From Selaginella moellendorffii (lineage: Eukaryota > Streptophyta > Lycopodiopsida > Selaginellales > Selaginellaceae): 64,000 nucleotides of DNA. Below are positions 10,089 through 21,584 of the stretch, one piece after another (the first letter of the stretch is position 1; every line of letters begins with the position of its first letter). The DNA is taken from the NCBI RefSeq assembly GCF_000143415.4, contig NW_003314285.1:1740966-1804965 (forward strand), in the 5' to 3' direction. Under the pieces are notes generated by a model, which was given only the letters and a program-made list of their open reading frames with translations, was not told where the DNA came from and searched no databases. Made by a program: the position numbers and the translations under genes.

Positions 10089-12159
10089 CTAGACAACCCC
10101 AGATGCCAGAGTCGTGAGAGTAGCAGCGAATTCTTTGTGGGCTGCTCCAACTCCCAGGAAATCGTGCGTGAAAGTGGTGTCGACGCTGCTGGAGTTCGGG
10201 TTGAAACTCCCGTGTTGCTGCTGCTGGTGCGGCTGATGATGGTGATCGCTAAACATGACCATTTGATCCGTTAATCCATGGAACTGGTCACCACTGTTGA
10301 AACTTTTGGAATGCTCCACGCTGTTGGCGATGGTGCTTTCGTTCATTGCCGCTTGCCACAAGCTATAAGCCGCAGTCGTAGACGATGTGGAAGGAGACGA
10401 CGAAGAGGAATCCAATCCTGCTGGCCTGGCCGCAGACAAGTTACTCGTCGTCGCTCCCATCTGCGAAGCCTTCAAAAGCAATGCCGTGGCTGACATAGCA
10501 GCCGTGGTACTGCCCGGGAAGTGTGAATGCGAGCACAAGAGCTGCGTGTTTGCTGCCGATGACAGCGAAATCAAGCTACTGTTGCTGTTGCTGCTGTTTA
10601 ATCCTCGTTGGCTGCTCGCGAGCTCCGTTGCTGATGTTGTCATCGTACCACCGCTGCTACTGTTGCTGTTGCTGTTGTTGCTGACCGAGAGGATGGAAGT
10701 TAAGTAGCCACCACCACCACCACCGTGAACGTTGCCTGAATGCTGCTCAGCCACCAAGCTCTTCAAGAGCAGTAATTGTTGTTCTTCGTGATCGTGACAC
10801 TCGAGCTGTTGCTGATCTTGCTTGCTTCCAGGCGCTGACGTCCAAAGTGACAGGCCGGTTGACGCAGTCGCCGGCCAGTGGTGACTCTCTGTAGTTTGAG
10901 GTGGTGACGAGTCCGATCCGATGCTCTTGGAGACGACCGAGTCGCACAAGCTCTCGTTGCCGCCGGCGGTGTTGTGATTGAGCAGGCTTTGCTGGGAGGA
11001 GAGGCAGCTTACGCCACTGGACGCGGCATCTGGCTGGGCTTGCTGGGCTTCTGCTTGCTGCTTCTGGGCCGCTGAGATTCGAGCACTCTCCTCGGCCAGA
11101 GCGTCACAGAAAGCTCGGTGTGTGATAAAGCTATCCCTCCTGTATGAACAGTTCGAGCGATTCATGATGTCAAGATCATGGAAGAAAATGGGATCATAGA
11201 AAACTGCATCCATACCTCGAGAACAAAGTGCCACAGTCGCAACGATATTCTCTCGTCCCACACGTCTTGCAGTGAGCCTTCCAGTCGGACTGGACGGCAT
11301 ACTTCTTGGAGCACTTGTCACACTTCCACTTCTTCTCGCCGTGCTTGCGGCAAAAGTGCTTCTTGATGCCCGTCAGGTCGCCCAGCGCTCGAGACGGGTC
11401 GTGGTGGACGCAGCTGGGCTCCGGGCACACATAGACGCGCTTGCGAACATCTTTGCTGCTTCGCTGCCGGAGCTTCCACGGCAAATTGTGGCCCCGACGG
11501 TGGAGCTGGAGGTTCTGGTCTCGCTGGAAGCCTTTGTTGCAAATCTCGCAGATAAATCTGTTGGTGGCCATCAAGGTCTTGGGAGACAAGGCGATTACCT
11601 CGGCCTCCGGATCTGGAAATAAGCCACACCCCACTGGAAGTTAGCACACCAACTTGGTGATGAATCGCTGCTGCAGTAAAAAGCTTTCTAAAGAACTTAG
11701 CATGGAAGAAAACTTTACGGGAAGAAAGAAAGTGGTGGAAGAAAAGGAGGAAACTTTCCGGCGAGAAAACTTACCAGGTGTTCCAGGGAGGCTTCGTTTT
11801 CTCTTGTAAGCAGCGGCAGCGGCGGCGGCCGAGGAAGCAGTAGCAGCAGCTTGGAGCGAAGCCACCATGAGATGCTGTTGATGGTGACGATGATTCGACT
11901 GATAAACATCACCGGGCGACGAATCACCAGCAGTGGAAGCCGAGGTTGTCAAATTGGAGAGGCACTCCACGTCCTGCCCGTGTTGATGCTTGTTGAGCTG
12001 CTGCAAGCCATGGTACTGCTGCTGCTGCTGGTAATCGTGATCCCTCGTCGAGGAGTGGAAGCCAGCACCACGAAAGTTGTAGCCCCGGCATGGCAAATTC
12101 GCAGCCTCCAGGCCGGGAGTTTGCCACCAAGAGGGATCTTGAGCAGCCGGGGACGCCAT
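10089..12159 (-). CDS. INDETERMINATE DOMAIN (IDD) C2H2 zinc-finger transcription factor
   Basis: Three exons on the minus strand: 12159..11775, 11612..11216 and 11139..10089, 610 residues. A basic KRKR motif precedes PGTPDPEAEVIALSPK, the signature entry to the ID domain. Four fingers follow: two C2H2 (FICEICNKGFQRDQNLQLH..., YVCPEPSCVHHDPSRALGDL...) and two C2HC (WKCDKCSKKYAVQSDWKAH, YRCDCGTLFSRRDSFITHRAFC), the last split by intron 2 exactly after LFSR as usual in the family. The long C-terminus is rich in Ser, Asn, Gln and His runs. IDD proteins are nuclear DNA-binding regulators that partner with GRAS proteins (SCR, SHR, DELLA); a GRAS gene lies 26 kb away, but physical proximity says nothing on partnership. 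An in-frame ATG at 12273 could add 38 residues. Confidence 0.9.
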
Positions 12160-15140
12160 AGCTGGAGCTTGGTGATCGGGGACTAGAAGATTTTGGCAAT
12201 GGAGCATCGACTCCGCGGCTATCGAGACGGTCGTTCTCTCAGGTGATATACCTCGGACGATCGAGGAGATCAAGCTCTCATAACAAGCAAGCTTTCATAA
12301 CAAGAACAAGACAAGCAAGCGAGAAAGAAGAAGAAGAAGCACAGTGATGATTATGAAGAGCCACGGGAGAAGAATCCATAGCTTGGACGCTCCATTTGGC
12401 TCCGCCCTGGTTAAGATCCAGCGAAACAGCAGTGAAGGGGTCTTCTTCTACTTGTCCTCCACTGCCCACCTGTACGAAAACCGGCACATAAATTTGTGAC
12501 CACGTCTTGGCCCAAAAAAACGGTACGAATCCCACCCTTGTCTTTGTCGCATCCGTTTTGGCCACCCTCGCTTTGGCTTGCAAACAAAGCAAACGGAGTT
12601 CTTCTCCCTGGCCTGGTAGAAAATCAGTTTTTTGGCTTAGAAAAGAGAGGAGAATTTCGATCAGGAGAATCGAATAGAATGTAGATGGTGGCCAAAACAA
12701 ATTCTCCATTTTGATCTACAAAGTTGGCAAAACAAAATGGAGGAAGCGACACACAAACACGCACACACACAACGCATCGTTTTTTGTTGGTATTCTCATA
12801 GCCGAAGCACACGACAGGCCCGTCTTATTGCATTGGATTCCAGAAGAATTCAAGCGAGCGAGAAAATTTTGTCCTTTGTGTGTTTTTTTTTCTTTCCTTC
12901 TCTCTTGGTGGGTGTCATGGTCTCGTTTGTCTCTTCTCCAATCTCGCATCAATTGTCTCGTTCCGAATTTTATGATCGACGTGAAAAAATGTTGAAGTTT
13001 TTTTGAGCCATAATAATAGTAATTAATATCAATATAATAATCCAGGGTGTAATCAGCAATGTAATGATGGCCGTGCAATGTCAACGTTGCATCATTCAAC
13101 AAACGCACATACAGCGGCAAAAAAAGAATTGCTCGCACTCATACACACGCAACCGCGGATGATTATAAAATGCCCACAATGCTTTCATAAAATAAGGAAA
13201 AAGATCAAATCGCCCAACGTTGAAAGTCAGACGGGGTGATGATCATGGGATCCCCAATTTTTTTGTTAGGAAATCCCTCTAGTGCCGTACGTTTGATCGA
13301 GACTTTGAGCAGCCATGATCACGGGGGGAGATTTGGCACTCGTTCAACGAACGATGATCAGCCCAATCTTCATTTTATTCTCCTGGTGCCACCCAAGTAA
13401 GTTCTTTTATATGCACTCTGGCGACGCTGGATGATCCCGATGCCAAATCTCCTCCCTCGCCTTTGAGAGGAATAAACTTTTCCTTGTTTTACATTGATTC
13501 CCTTGCTACAGAAAGGGAATATAACACTTTTCAATGCGCCACCCGTACAAGCAAGGTATGATACTAGTTGAGACTTGTATAACATATTTAATCTTCTAAT
13601 TCACAAGTATACTAATGCATGGGCTAGATCTTGCCTCGAGAATCGCTTTAAGATGGTGGTGGTGGTGGCGCTGTGTGGCGGTGCTGTGGCAGAGAAGCAC
13701 TTGTACCAAAAAAGAGAGAGTTCGGGTTTAGATAACTCGGACAAGTAGTGGTGACAACACAACAAGCGCTTCAACTCAAGAGACTTGGATGGAATCAATC
13801 GGCGTGAACAAGTATTTTAAAATGGCTCTTTGGCTGAATCGATCAAGGTCCAAAAGAAAACAAAGGAGAAAAAAAACCTCTCTAGTCAACGAAGGCTAAG
13901 GGCCCTGTTATAGTCAGCCACTGGCAAAATCTTGGAAACATTGCCATGCACAGAGAGCTATCTATATACCCTGCTTCGAAGCGAGATTCTCTCGTTTGTC
14001 TCCTTGTTGCTTGTCTGGTTTTGTATGTAGCGTTGGCTAAACCATATGAAATCCAAACATGTCCAGATCAAAGCTTTCTTTCGTGGTATTTTTTTTCTCT
14101 AATCCCGCCACCCCTTTAGATTGCGATCGCACTGTAGGAATTTGGGGCATTTTTGTTGCGAGCCAGCCAGTCGAGTGGTGCAAAACGAAAGGGACACTGT
14201 TCTTCAGCTTTAGGCCTTGTCTGTTTATGCCTAGGGAATTTCTCTCCGTAGCCAACTTACAAAAGAAGATACAAACACGAAAAAAAAAAAGAGGAGAGAC
14301 AAGAGCTCGACAAAATAAGCCTCTTCCAAACAATATGATCTTAAATCTTGGCTCGAGGCCATTGTTTGCACGCACTCCGGGGTTTGATCACAATCTCAAG
14401 TGATCCTTCTCAGTTGAAGTTAATACGTGATCGAGAAAGACAAAAGGCGCAACCTGCCCACCCCTGTCTTTGTCTACATTCTCCCAAGCACACAAAAATC
14501 CATAAAAACTCGCGAATGGGACGACACAACAAGGCAAAGCTAGCAAGCAAGCAAGCAAGAAAACAAAGCTGGAAGTAAAGCGCAAGAACAAACAGACGGT
14601 ATCCTTCTGGACAGCAAATGCCCGCTTATATGCAAATGCCCGCTTATGTGCTGTTTTAGATCTTTAGAACGCAACACTTCACTTGTTCTACTTCCATTCT
14701 CGGTCATCTAAAGCTAAGATTCCCCACTAGATATCCAGTCAAATAGATTCCTCCCAAGTACTTACTTGTCTTGATGGGGTTGTTTGACCAGTCAAACTAT
14801 TACTTTCTCCTGGCATTTAAGCTGATTTACTTCCTGGATGGACCGTGGGGTCAGTCAGAGAATAGTCCACGATCACCATCATCATGACGTCTAAGGGGAG
14901 ACAGCCCTAAATTATGAGACCTTGTCTGACCCAAGAGGTCCACACCTTCAGTACCCACAGTCAGTTCCATTCCTTCCAGTGACAGTGAGTATGAGTGGGC
15001 TGCCACTAACAACGTTAGTAGTAGTAGTAGTATAGTAGCATAGCTCCTGTATGTTTGCCCTACCACCTTCTCTATATCTATAAGTTAGCATAGTACTTAG
15101 TACTACCTTTTCTTTTAAAATGTAGAGAAATTATGGATGG
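12160..15140. other. Long intergenic region upstream of IDD and PPR genes
   Basis: About 3 kb without a supported gene. 12.2-12.8 kb is probably the IDD 5' leader and promoter: a minus-strand ATG-led frame there (12709..12278) ends just before the in-frame IDD ATG and may act as an upstream ORF. A 16-bp unit GCAAATGCCCGCTTAT occurs twice around 14618-14648. A (AGT)n run sits near 15017-15035, upstream of the PPR start. Confidence 0.5.
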
Positions 15141-16811
15141 ATGGACACGAGAAGGGCGGAGTGTTTGCAGCTGATTAGATCTTGCAAGACGGTTCCAGCA
15201 CTGCGTGATGTGCATTCGAGGATCACGGCTCTGGTGGATCCAGACGATGTGTTTGTGTGGAACAAGGTGGTGGACGTGTACGGGCGGTGTGGAAGCCCAG
15301 AGCTGGCACGGCAGACTTTCGATGGAATCCAGAACAAGGACTCTTTTTCGTGGGCGATTCTTCTCTCGGTCTATGCCCGGAACGGGCATGTGCACGACGC
15401 CGAGCTTGCATTTGATCAAATCCCCGCCAGGGACACGGTTTCGTGGAACTCCATGCTTTCTGCATATGCCCAAAGCAGGCAACTTGAAAGCTCGACGCTC
15501 TTTTTCTGCGAGATGCCAGAACACAACGTGGTGTCATGGAATCTAATGCTTAATCTCTATGCACAGCGTGGTTCCGTAGAATCCACGAAGAAATTATTTG
15601 ATCAAGCCCCAGAAAGAAACTTAATCACATGGACTGCCATGCTCACTGCATATACTAGGAATGGGTATTTAGAAGAAGCAAAACATTTGTTTCATTCTAT
15701 GCCGGAGCACGATCTTGTGTCTTGTACAGCTATGCTAGCAAGTTTTTCACATTTTTCTTGTTTAGAAGATGCTGAATCTCTTTTTGATAAAATGCCGGAG
15801 TTGGATCTAGTGTCTTGGACAGCCATGCTAACAGCATATGCCGGAGCAGGGCATCTTGCAAAAGCGGAGCAGATCTTTATCGACATGCCGCAGCAGAATC
15901 TTGTCTCGTGGACAGCTATGGTAGCAGCTTATGCGTCTGCCAGTAAACTTGAAAATGCTAAGAAGGTGTTCGAAAATATGCCAGAGAAAAACGTAATCTC
16001 ATGGAACTCTCTCCTTGCAGCATATTCCCAAAACGGGCATATTGAAGAAGCAAAGCACACGTTCGATTCAATGCCAGTTCGGGACCTCATTGCGTGGAAC
16101 TCCATACTGGGCTCTTACACGGGAATCGGAGACATCGAGTTTGCGGAAAGAATCTTCGCTCAGATGCCCGAGCGGGACTATGTCTCGTGGACATCTGTGT
16201 TGGGAATGTATGCCGAGAATGGTCAAATGGCCTTAGCGGAACAAATCTTCCATGGAATGCCCTTTCGAACCTTGATTTCTTGGAACAGCCTCTTGTCCGG
16301 GTATGCAAAGAATTCCCGTCTGAATCAAGCAAGGGGCCTCTTTGAAATGATGCCAGAGAGAAACTTGTTTACCTGGAATGCTTTTCTCGCAGCATTTGCT
16401 CAAAGCGGTCATCTTTCTCGCCAGGCGCTGGAGTTTTTCCACCAGCTCAAGACGATCGATCTTCCCGACTCCGTGTGCTTCGTATCGGCCCTGGTAGCTT
16501 GCAGTCGCTGCGGTGACATGGAACTCGCCAGATCGATCTTCGTGTCAATGGGCTTTGATTTTGGAATCCAGCAAATGATGCAGCACTACTCGTGCCTGGT
16601 GGATCTGCTCAGCCGATCTGGCCGAGTGAGGGACGCGCGCAGCGTCGTCGCGGAGATGCCCTTTGCGCCGCGCATGATGGATTGGCGCTGCCTGCTGGGC
16701 GCGTGCAAGAGCCACAAGGAGATAGAGACCGGATCTAGAGCGGCAGAGAAAGCGCTGGAAATTAACGCCCATCACGCGGCAGCCTATTTACTCGCAGTGG
16801 ACATGCTCTAA
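15141..16811 (+). CDS. PPR protein of S-type repeats with truncated E1 end
   Basis: Intronless, 556 residues. After a short N-terminus come about 13 consecutive repeats of 31 residues with the S-type pattern (D/N-x-V/I-SW-x-x-M/L-x-x-YA-x-x-G...FD-x-MPE), running from about residue 35 to 420. The usual P-L-S alternation is absent; the array is nearly uniform. The tail (HYSCLVDLLSRSGRVRDA...MDWRCLLGACKSH) is an E1-like domain that stops at AAYLLAVDML, before E2 and DYW. PPR proteins bind organellar RNA one base per repeat. S-type arrays without DYW may bind RNA and recruit a separate deaminase, or act in RNA processing. No strong targeting peptide is visible. The ATG at 15141 is the in-frame one of three overlapping ATGs. 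Confidence 0.85.
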   Translation: MDTRRAECLQLIRSCKTVPALRDVHSRITALVDPDDVFVWNKVVDVYGRCGSPELARQTFDGIQNKDSFSWAILLSVYARNGHVHDAELAFDQIPARDTVSWNSMLSAYAQSRQLESSTLFFCEMPEHNVVSWNLMLNLYAQRGSVESTKKLFDQAPERNLITWTAMLTAYTRNGYLEEAKHLFHSMPEHDLVSCTAMLASFSHFSCLEDAESLFDKMPELDLVSWTAMLTAYAGAGHLAKAEQIFIDMPQQNLVSWTAMVAAYASASKLENAKKVFENMPEKNVISWNSLLAAYSQNGHIEEAKHTFDSMPVRDLIAWNSILGSYTGIGDIEFAERIFAQMPERDYVSWTSVLGMYAENGQMALAEQIFHGMPFRTLISWNSLLSGYAKNSRLNQARGLFEMMPERNLFTWNAFLAAFAQSGHLSRQALEFFHQLKTIDLPDSVCFVSALVACSRCGDMELARSIFVSMGFDFGIQQMMQHYSCLVDLLSRSGRVRDARSVVAEMPFAPRMMDWRCLLGACKSHKEIETGSRAAEKALEINAHHAAAYLLAVDML

Positions 16812-16891
16812 GAGCCCAAAAAAGTCAACGTAAGTCAACGCAATACTTACGAAGTAAGTCCTCCTTGATACATTCGAATGCTTCCTCTAGA

Positions 16892-18505
16892 ATGGGCATC
16901 GAGCTTCTCAAATCCGCCAAGAACTTGCCAATGCTCCAAGAGGCTCACTCTCGCCTCGAATCTCGTCTCGCCACCGATGTCTTCCTGTCCAACATTCTCA
17001 TCCAAATGTATGGGAAGCACGGGAGTGCCGAGAATGCGCGCCTCGTCTTCGACCGCACCTATCCCAAGGACAAGTTCTCCTGGAATCTCATGCTCGCAGC
17101 TTACACCCGAAATGGGCTCCTCCGCGACGCCTCGGATCTCTTCGAGAGGATGCGAGACAAGGATCTCGTCTCGTGGAACACGCTTCTCTCGGCATATGCC
17201 CAGAGAGGGCTTCTCGAAAAAACCAAGCGCGTGTTTGATCTTATGCCGGAACGAGATCTCGTTTCGTGGACTGCTATGCTTACGTGCTACACCTGGAATG
17301 GTTTTCTTGAGGAATCTAAGAGTATCTTTGATGCGATGCCTGAAAGAGATCTTGTCTCATGGACTGCGATGCTCTCAACATATGCCCAAGACGGGTATTT
17401 GGAATACGCAGAGAAAGTCTTCAACGAGATGCGGGAGCACGATTTAGCATCGCTTAATGCAATGCTGTGTGCCTACTCACACAGTCTTCAGATCGATCAA
17501 GCAAAGTCCGTGTTTGATTCGATGCCGGAGTGTGATCTCGTTTCGTGGACTGCCATGCTTACTGCATATGCCCAAAACGGGCTTCTCGATCAGGCAAAGG
17601 AGGTGTTTGATAACATGATGGAGAAAAACTTGGTGTCGTGGAATGCAATTCTAGCAGCGTATTCGCAAAGAGGACATATGGAGGAGGCCAAAATGTTGCT
17701 GGATCAGATGCCGGAGCGGAACATGAGCTCCTACAACGTGATGCTTTACGGGTATGCTCAGAAAGGACATCTCGAGTTTACGAAACACCTCTTTGACACA
17801 ATGGTCGATCGGGACTTAATCTCCTGGACAGTCATGATCTCCGCATACTCGCTCCAAGGCTACCTTGACGAAGCCAAGCATCTCTTCTACGGCTGGATGC
17901 AAGAGAGAGACTTGGTCGCGTGGAGCACAATGCTCACGGCCTATGTCGACAATGGACACCACGAACAAGGAAAGAAGGTGTTTGATGCAATGCCGGAGAG
18001 AAACGTCGTGCTGTGGAACTCAATGCTCGCGGCTTACTCCCACAAGGGAGAGTCGAGCTTGGCAATGCTCTTGTTTGAAACCATGAAACTCCTCGCGAGA
18101 CCAGACGAGGTCTCGTTTATCTGCGTTTTCCTCGCGTGTAGCCATGCCGGTGACGTTCAATCCGGGTGGTCGATCTTTGTGTCAATGAGCATGGACTTTG
18201 GGATAAAGCCTGTGCGGCACCACTACAGTGGAATGGTGGACTTGCTGTCAAGATCCGGGAAGCTCGAGGATGCCGAGGAACTCATCTGGACAATGCCGTT
18301 CGTTCCCGGTGGACTGGACTGGAGATCCTTGCTGAGCGGGTGTAGGAGCTACAGAGACGACGAGAGAGCTGCCAAGGCGAGCAAGCAAGTGATGCAAATC
18401 GAGCCCGAGCACTCGGCGTCCTACATCCTGTTGTCAAACATGTTCTTGGTGAACAAACGCAGCAACCAGGTGAAAAGAAGGCTGCTCCTCGAGCTTGCCA
18501 GCTAG
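16892..18505 (+). CDS. PPR protein, tandem paralogue of the preceding S-type PPR
   Basis: Intronless, 537 residues from ATG 16892 (MGIELLKSAKNLP). An ATG at 16878 is in another frame. About 12 S-type 31-residue repeats (for example DLVSWTAMLTAYAQNGLLDQ) are followed by an E1-like tail (HHYSGMVDLLSRSGKLEDAEEL...LDWRSLLSGCRSYRDD) ending ASYILLSNMF plus a short basic tail. It has the same design as the gene ending at 16811, and only 80 bp separate them, so they arose by local duplication. The small gap leaves little room for a separate promoter. Predicted organellar RNA-binding protein; target not deducible here. Confidence 0.85.
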   Translation: MGIELLKSAKNLPMLQEAHSRLESRLATDVFLSNILIQMYGKHGSAENARLVFDRTYPKDKFSWNLMLAAYTRNGLLRDASDLFERMRDKDLVSWNTLLSAYAQRGLLEKTKRVFDLMPERDLVSWTAMLTCYTWNGFLEESKSIFDAMPERDLVSWTAMLSTYAQDGYLEYAEKVFNEMREHDLASLNAMLCAYSHSLQIDQAKSVFDSMPECDLVSWTAMLTAYAQNGLLDQAKEVFDNMMEKNLVSWNAILAAYSQRGHMEEAKMLLDQMPERNMSSYNVMLYGYAQKGHLEFTKHLFDTMVDRDLISWTVMISAYSLQGYLDEAKHLFYGWMQERDLVAWSTMLTAYVDNGHHEQGKKVFDAMPERNVVLWNSMLAAYSHKGESSLAMLLFETMKLLARPDEVSFICVFLACSHAGDVQSGWSIFVSMSMDFGIKPVRHHYSGMVDLLSRSGKLEDAEELIWTMPFVPGGLDWRSLLSGCRSYRDDERAAKASKQVMQIEPEHSASYILLSNMFLVNKRSNQVKRRLLLELAS

Positions 18506-18684
18506 GAAATCGAAACTACTGGAACGACTGACGTAGAAACTCCATCAACCATCTTGCACGTCCGACAAAGGTTCGAAAGCGTTAAGCGTCCAAACGAGGA
18601 CGTCCCAAACGAGGAGTGACTCAACACTCCACCATACTCCAAAGTCATCCAAGTCAGAGAGCTATGAGGCATTTCCTCGTTTTG

Positions 18685-19258
18685 TTTTGAAAGAGATGCT
18701 GCTTCCTGCGGGATTCTGGAGAAAAAGCGCATGGTACATCCACTTAGAACTGTGGTGGCGATCAAATAGGTTCACAGCATCGTGAAGGTAGACTAAGTTC
18801 TTTGACCATTTCTTTAGCCTTTTGGATGGTAGCACTCAGGACAATAAAAAGAAGAACCTCCTGGCTGTGGAGAATCGATAATGGCCTCTACTCGGATGGC
18901 CTCCACAGCCATCCTCCTCGCCGCCTTCCTCGCCTGAGGTTGCAATCCTGGAGCTCGCGACGGCATCACAATCACCACCAAGTTCATTGTCCTCCTTTCA
19001 TGCTTCTTGTTCACGTTCCTTCGCTACCTTCAATCCATCCGGTTCGTCAACCATGTCGGCTTTTTTATCAACGTTCGCTCGAGGATCACTCCGGACTACG
19101 TTGCTGGCATCCTTGCTCCAAGATCGAACTTCTTCACCGCAAAAACCAGGGGATACTACTTCGCCTTCCCACTTTTGTTGTGGGTGTTTGGCCCGGTTCC
19201 TCTCGTGGTTGCCTGTGTAGTGCTCGTCCGGTGTCTCTGGTGTGAGGGAGAGCTCTAG
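18685..19258 (+). pseudogene. Decayed DUF599 gene copy
   Basis: This matches the intact DUF599 gene at 20441-21584 in the same orientation. The first-exon remnant (18685 to about 18788) retains CTTCCTGCGGGATT, the CATCCACT...ACGGTGGT stretch and TTCACAGCATC-TGAAGGTA at the donor, but has internal deletions and a stop. A 50-bp intron is retained. The second-exon remnant from 18840 (DNKKKNLLAVE) soon hits a stop after small deletions; an open part from 19007 still reads YLQSIRFVNHVGFFIN, ITPDYVAGIL and YYFAFPLLLWVFGPVPLVVA before ending CEGEL. The retained intron shows tandem duplication rather than retroposition. Confidence 0.8.
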
Positions 19259-19344
19259 ACTGGCCAAGAAAGATTACGTTTTGACAAACACATTCTCTGT
19301 TTGACTCAGATGAACATTGGCTAAATGCGGGTAATAGATTTCTT

Positions 19345-20076
19345 TTACTTCATGTCAAGGTGGTACAGGAAAGGGATAATGACGAAGCACGCCATGGCGA
19401 GAGGAACCGGGCCCAGGATCCACAAAAGTAGTGGGATCGTAAAATAAAAGCTCCTCGATCCGGCTGCCTGGAAGTTGCAAGCCTTTTCGAACAGACTGGC
19501 GACGTATTCCGGCGTGACAAACTTGGAGAGGATCTCATCCCCGGGCGTGTTGATGAAGAAACTGACCTGGTTTAAGAACCTCACCGATTGCATGCAGCAA
19601 AAGAAGCAAACCATGAAACATCCCAGAAGCAAAGTCACCTTGATCGACATGGTCGTCTCATCCTGCTTGGTCTTGCCGCCACCGAAGCTCTCGAACACGG
19701 GCTTTCTGAGGCCGTAGCTATACGACGTGTTGATGAAGGCCACCGATCCGGAGCACAGGAGGATCGCCACCGACGCCCACAGGATGGATCCCATCATCGA
19801 GTTTCGCAAGCTTTGCACTGCAAGGACACTCTTCTTCTCAACATCCTGGCGTTTTCATGAAGTGGTAAATGTGATGTGCTCTTAAAAGAAACTGGCTAGA
19901 ACTCGAGAGCTGCTTACCGCCATCATCGATCGAACCCACGCTCGTCGCCCGACATGGTTGGCCCCGATCACCGTGAGGAGCGGCTGCGTCTTGTAGATAT
20001 AGAGAAAGTAGCCATGATACGTCGCGAGGGTTGCGAATCCAAGTGGAACCAGCCAGAGATCCCAGTCTTTGATCAT
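19345..20076 (-). CDS. DUF599 multi-pass membrane protein
   Basis: Exon 1 is 20076..19918 (MIKDWDLWLVPLGFATLATYHG...), exon 2 is 19845..19345; phase 0 join, 219 residues. Four hydrophobic segments are visible, with family motifs HxxFLYxYKTQP, VIGANHVGRRAWVRSMM, LAVQSLRNSMMGSILWASVAILL, MQSVRFLNQVSFFIN and FYFTIPLLLWILGPVPLAMAC. DUF599 (PF04654) proteins occur in plants and bacteria, with no established biochemical role. The intron position after RSMM is the same as in the plus-strand paralogue. It faces tail-to-tail with the decayed copy, showing inversion within the cluster. Confidence 0.85.
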
Positions 20077-20440
20077 GATCTGCGCTTGGAAAGTTGGATT
20101 TTGGCGAAAGGACAAGCCACTTTTCCCTTCGAACACCAAGACAACAATACACAAGGGTGTGCTGATCAAACGTTTTCAAAGCCTCCAAAAGTGAGCCACT
20201 CAGTGGACTGTGGTCGGACCCATGAAACAAAACAAGACTTTATTAAATGAAGCCAGATTCGATGCGCAATGCGCACATGTTGTTGGTTGACACGGCATTT
20301 TCTCAAGGTCAGCAAAACCATCGTGCTACGCGTCGCTCAGATTTTATTCTGTTTTATGTTTTAATAAACATTACTTTCCATTTCGTTATTGTAGGTTTAG
20401 AAGAACACTCATTTCTATCTTCCGCTGGGGATATTATCGA

Positions 20441-21584
20441 ATGGCGGCGGCGTGGAAGCAGTTATATTTTGATGTCCTGCTGGTTCCTGCGGGATTGCTT
20501 CTGTTGTTGGCTTACCATGTCTTTTATTTCTACAAGGTGAGGAGGCATCCACTCAAAACGGTGGTGGGGGTCAATCACTTGGGAAGAACGGCCTGGGTTC
20601 ACAGCATCATGAAGGTACTCCTCCTCTTGCCCTAAAATTCCAATCCCCTCCTTGCTTCTCCCGCTCTCTCTCACACTCTTTTTCGCATTCTCTCTTGTGT
20701 TTTCTTGTGTGTCGGTGGCGTGCGTGTTTTCGTTTTTGGAGGTGCTCTGGGAAGGAAATGAGATATCTTTTCCTAATGCAAAGCTTCGTGCTTGGATCCT
20801 GGATTGAATCATTTCATTTCCCAGTTGTGCTTGGCATTTCCGCGGCATTTCTGCCGTGTGTGGTGTGGGGTGTTTGCACTCGTCCTGCCCAAAAGACTTT
20901 GGTCAATGGGATGGAAGTATCGAAATGGTATATTGCTTTGTCGTACGCAGCAATCCTCGTGAAGCTTTTCTCTAGCAGTAGTTCCACCTTGTTTTCCGCT
21001 TTTGACTTTCGGGAAAAAGAAAAACCGTGCCTGGTATAAGATCACAAAGATTCGTGAAACGTGTGTGTGTGCAGGACAATGACAAGAAGAACATCCTGGC
21101 TGTCCAAACTCTCCGGAACTCGATCATGGCCTCGACCCTCATGGCCTCCACCGCCATCCTCCTCAGCTCCGGCCTCGCCGCATTTCTCAGCAGCAGCTAC
21201 AGCGTCAAGCGGCCACTCCATGGATTCTCAAGTACCGTCACCGTCCTGGGAGCTCACGACGACATCACCATCGCCACCAAGTTCGTCGCGCTGCTTGCGT
21301 GCTTCCTCTTCTCCTTCATTTGCTACATGCAGTCCGTCCGCTTCACGAATCACGTCGGTTTCCTCATCAACACTCCTGTGACGAGTGACTCCAAGATCAC
21401 TCCCGACTACGTTGCCGCAGTGCTTGCGCGGGGATCAAACTTTTACACGGTCGGGACGAGGGGGTACTACTTTGCGTTCCCGCTGCTGCTGTGGCTGTTT
21501 GGTCCCATCCCTGTTGTGGTGGCCTGTCTCTTGCTTGTCCCGTTTCTCTACCGACTTGACTTGGTGACAGATGATCAGTGCTAA
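20441..21584 (+). CDS. DUF599 multi-pass membrane protein
   Basis: Exon 1 is 20441..20614 and exon 2 is 21075..21584, giving 227 residues. Transmembrane segments lie around residues 8-28, 70-90, 118-140 and 190-212. Conserved pieces are VVGVNHLGRTAWVHSIMK, LAVQTLRNSIMAS, MQSVRFTNHVGFLIN, ITPDYVAAVLARGSNFYT and YYFAFPLLLWLFGP. The 460-bp intron is long for this window. Function unknown; a membrane role is all that can be said. This is the copy from which the decayed gene at 18.7 kb is most easily derived. Confidence 0.88.

Noticed and set aside
10387-10707. Leucine-run plus-strand frame
   Set aside because: Antisense of the Asn/Ser/Gln runs of the IDD protein.
12278-12709. 143-codon minus-strand frame upstream of IDD
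   Set aside because: No domain; most likely IDD 5' leader, noted only as possible upstream ORF.
18685-19258. Retroposed copy of DUF599
   Set aside because: The intron is retained with recognisable splice sites, so it came from DNA duplication.
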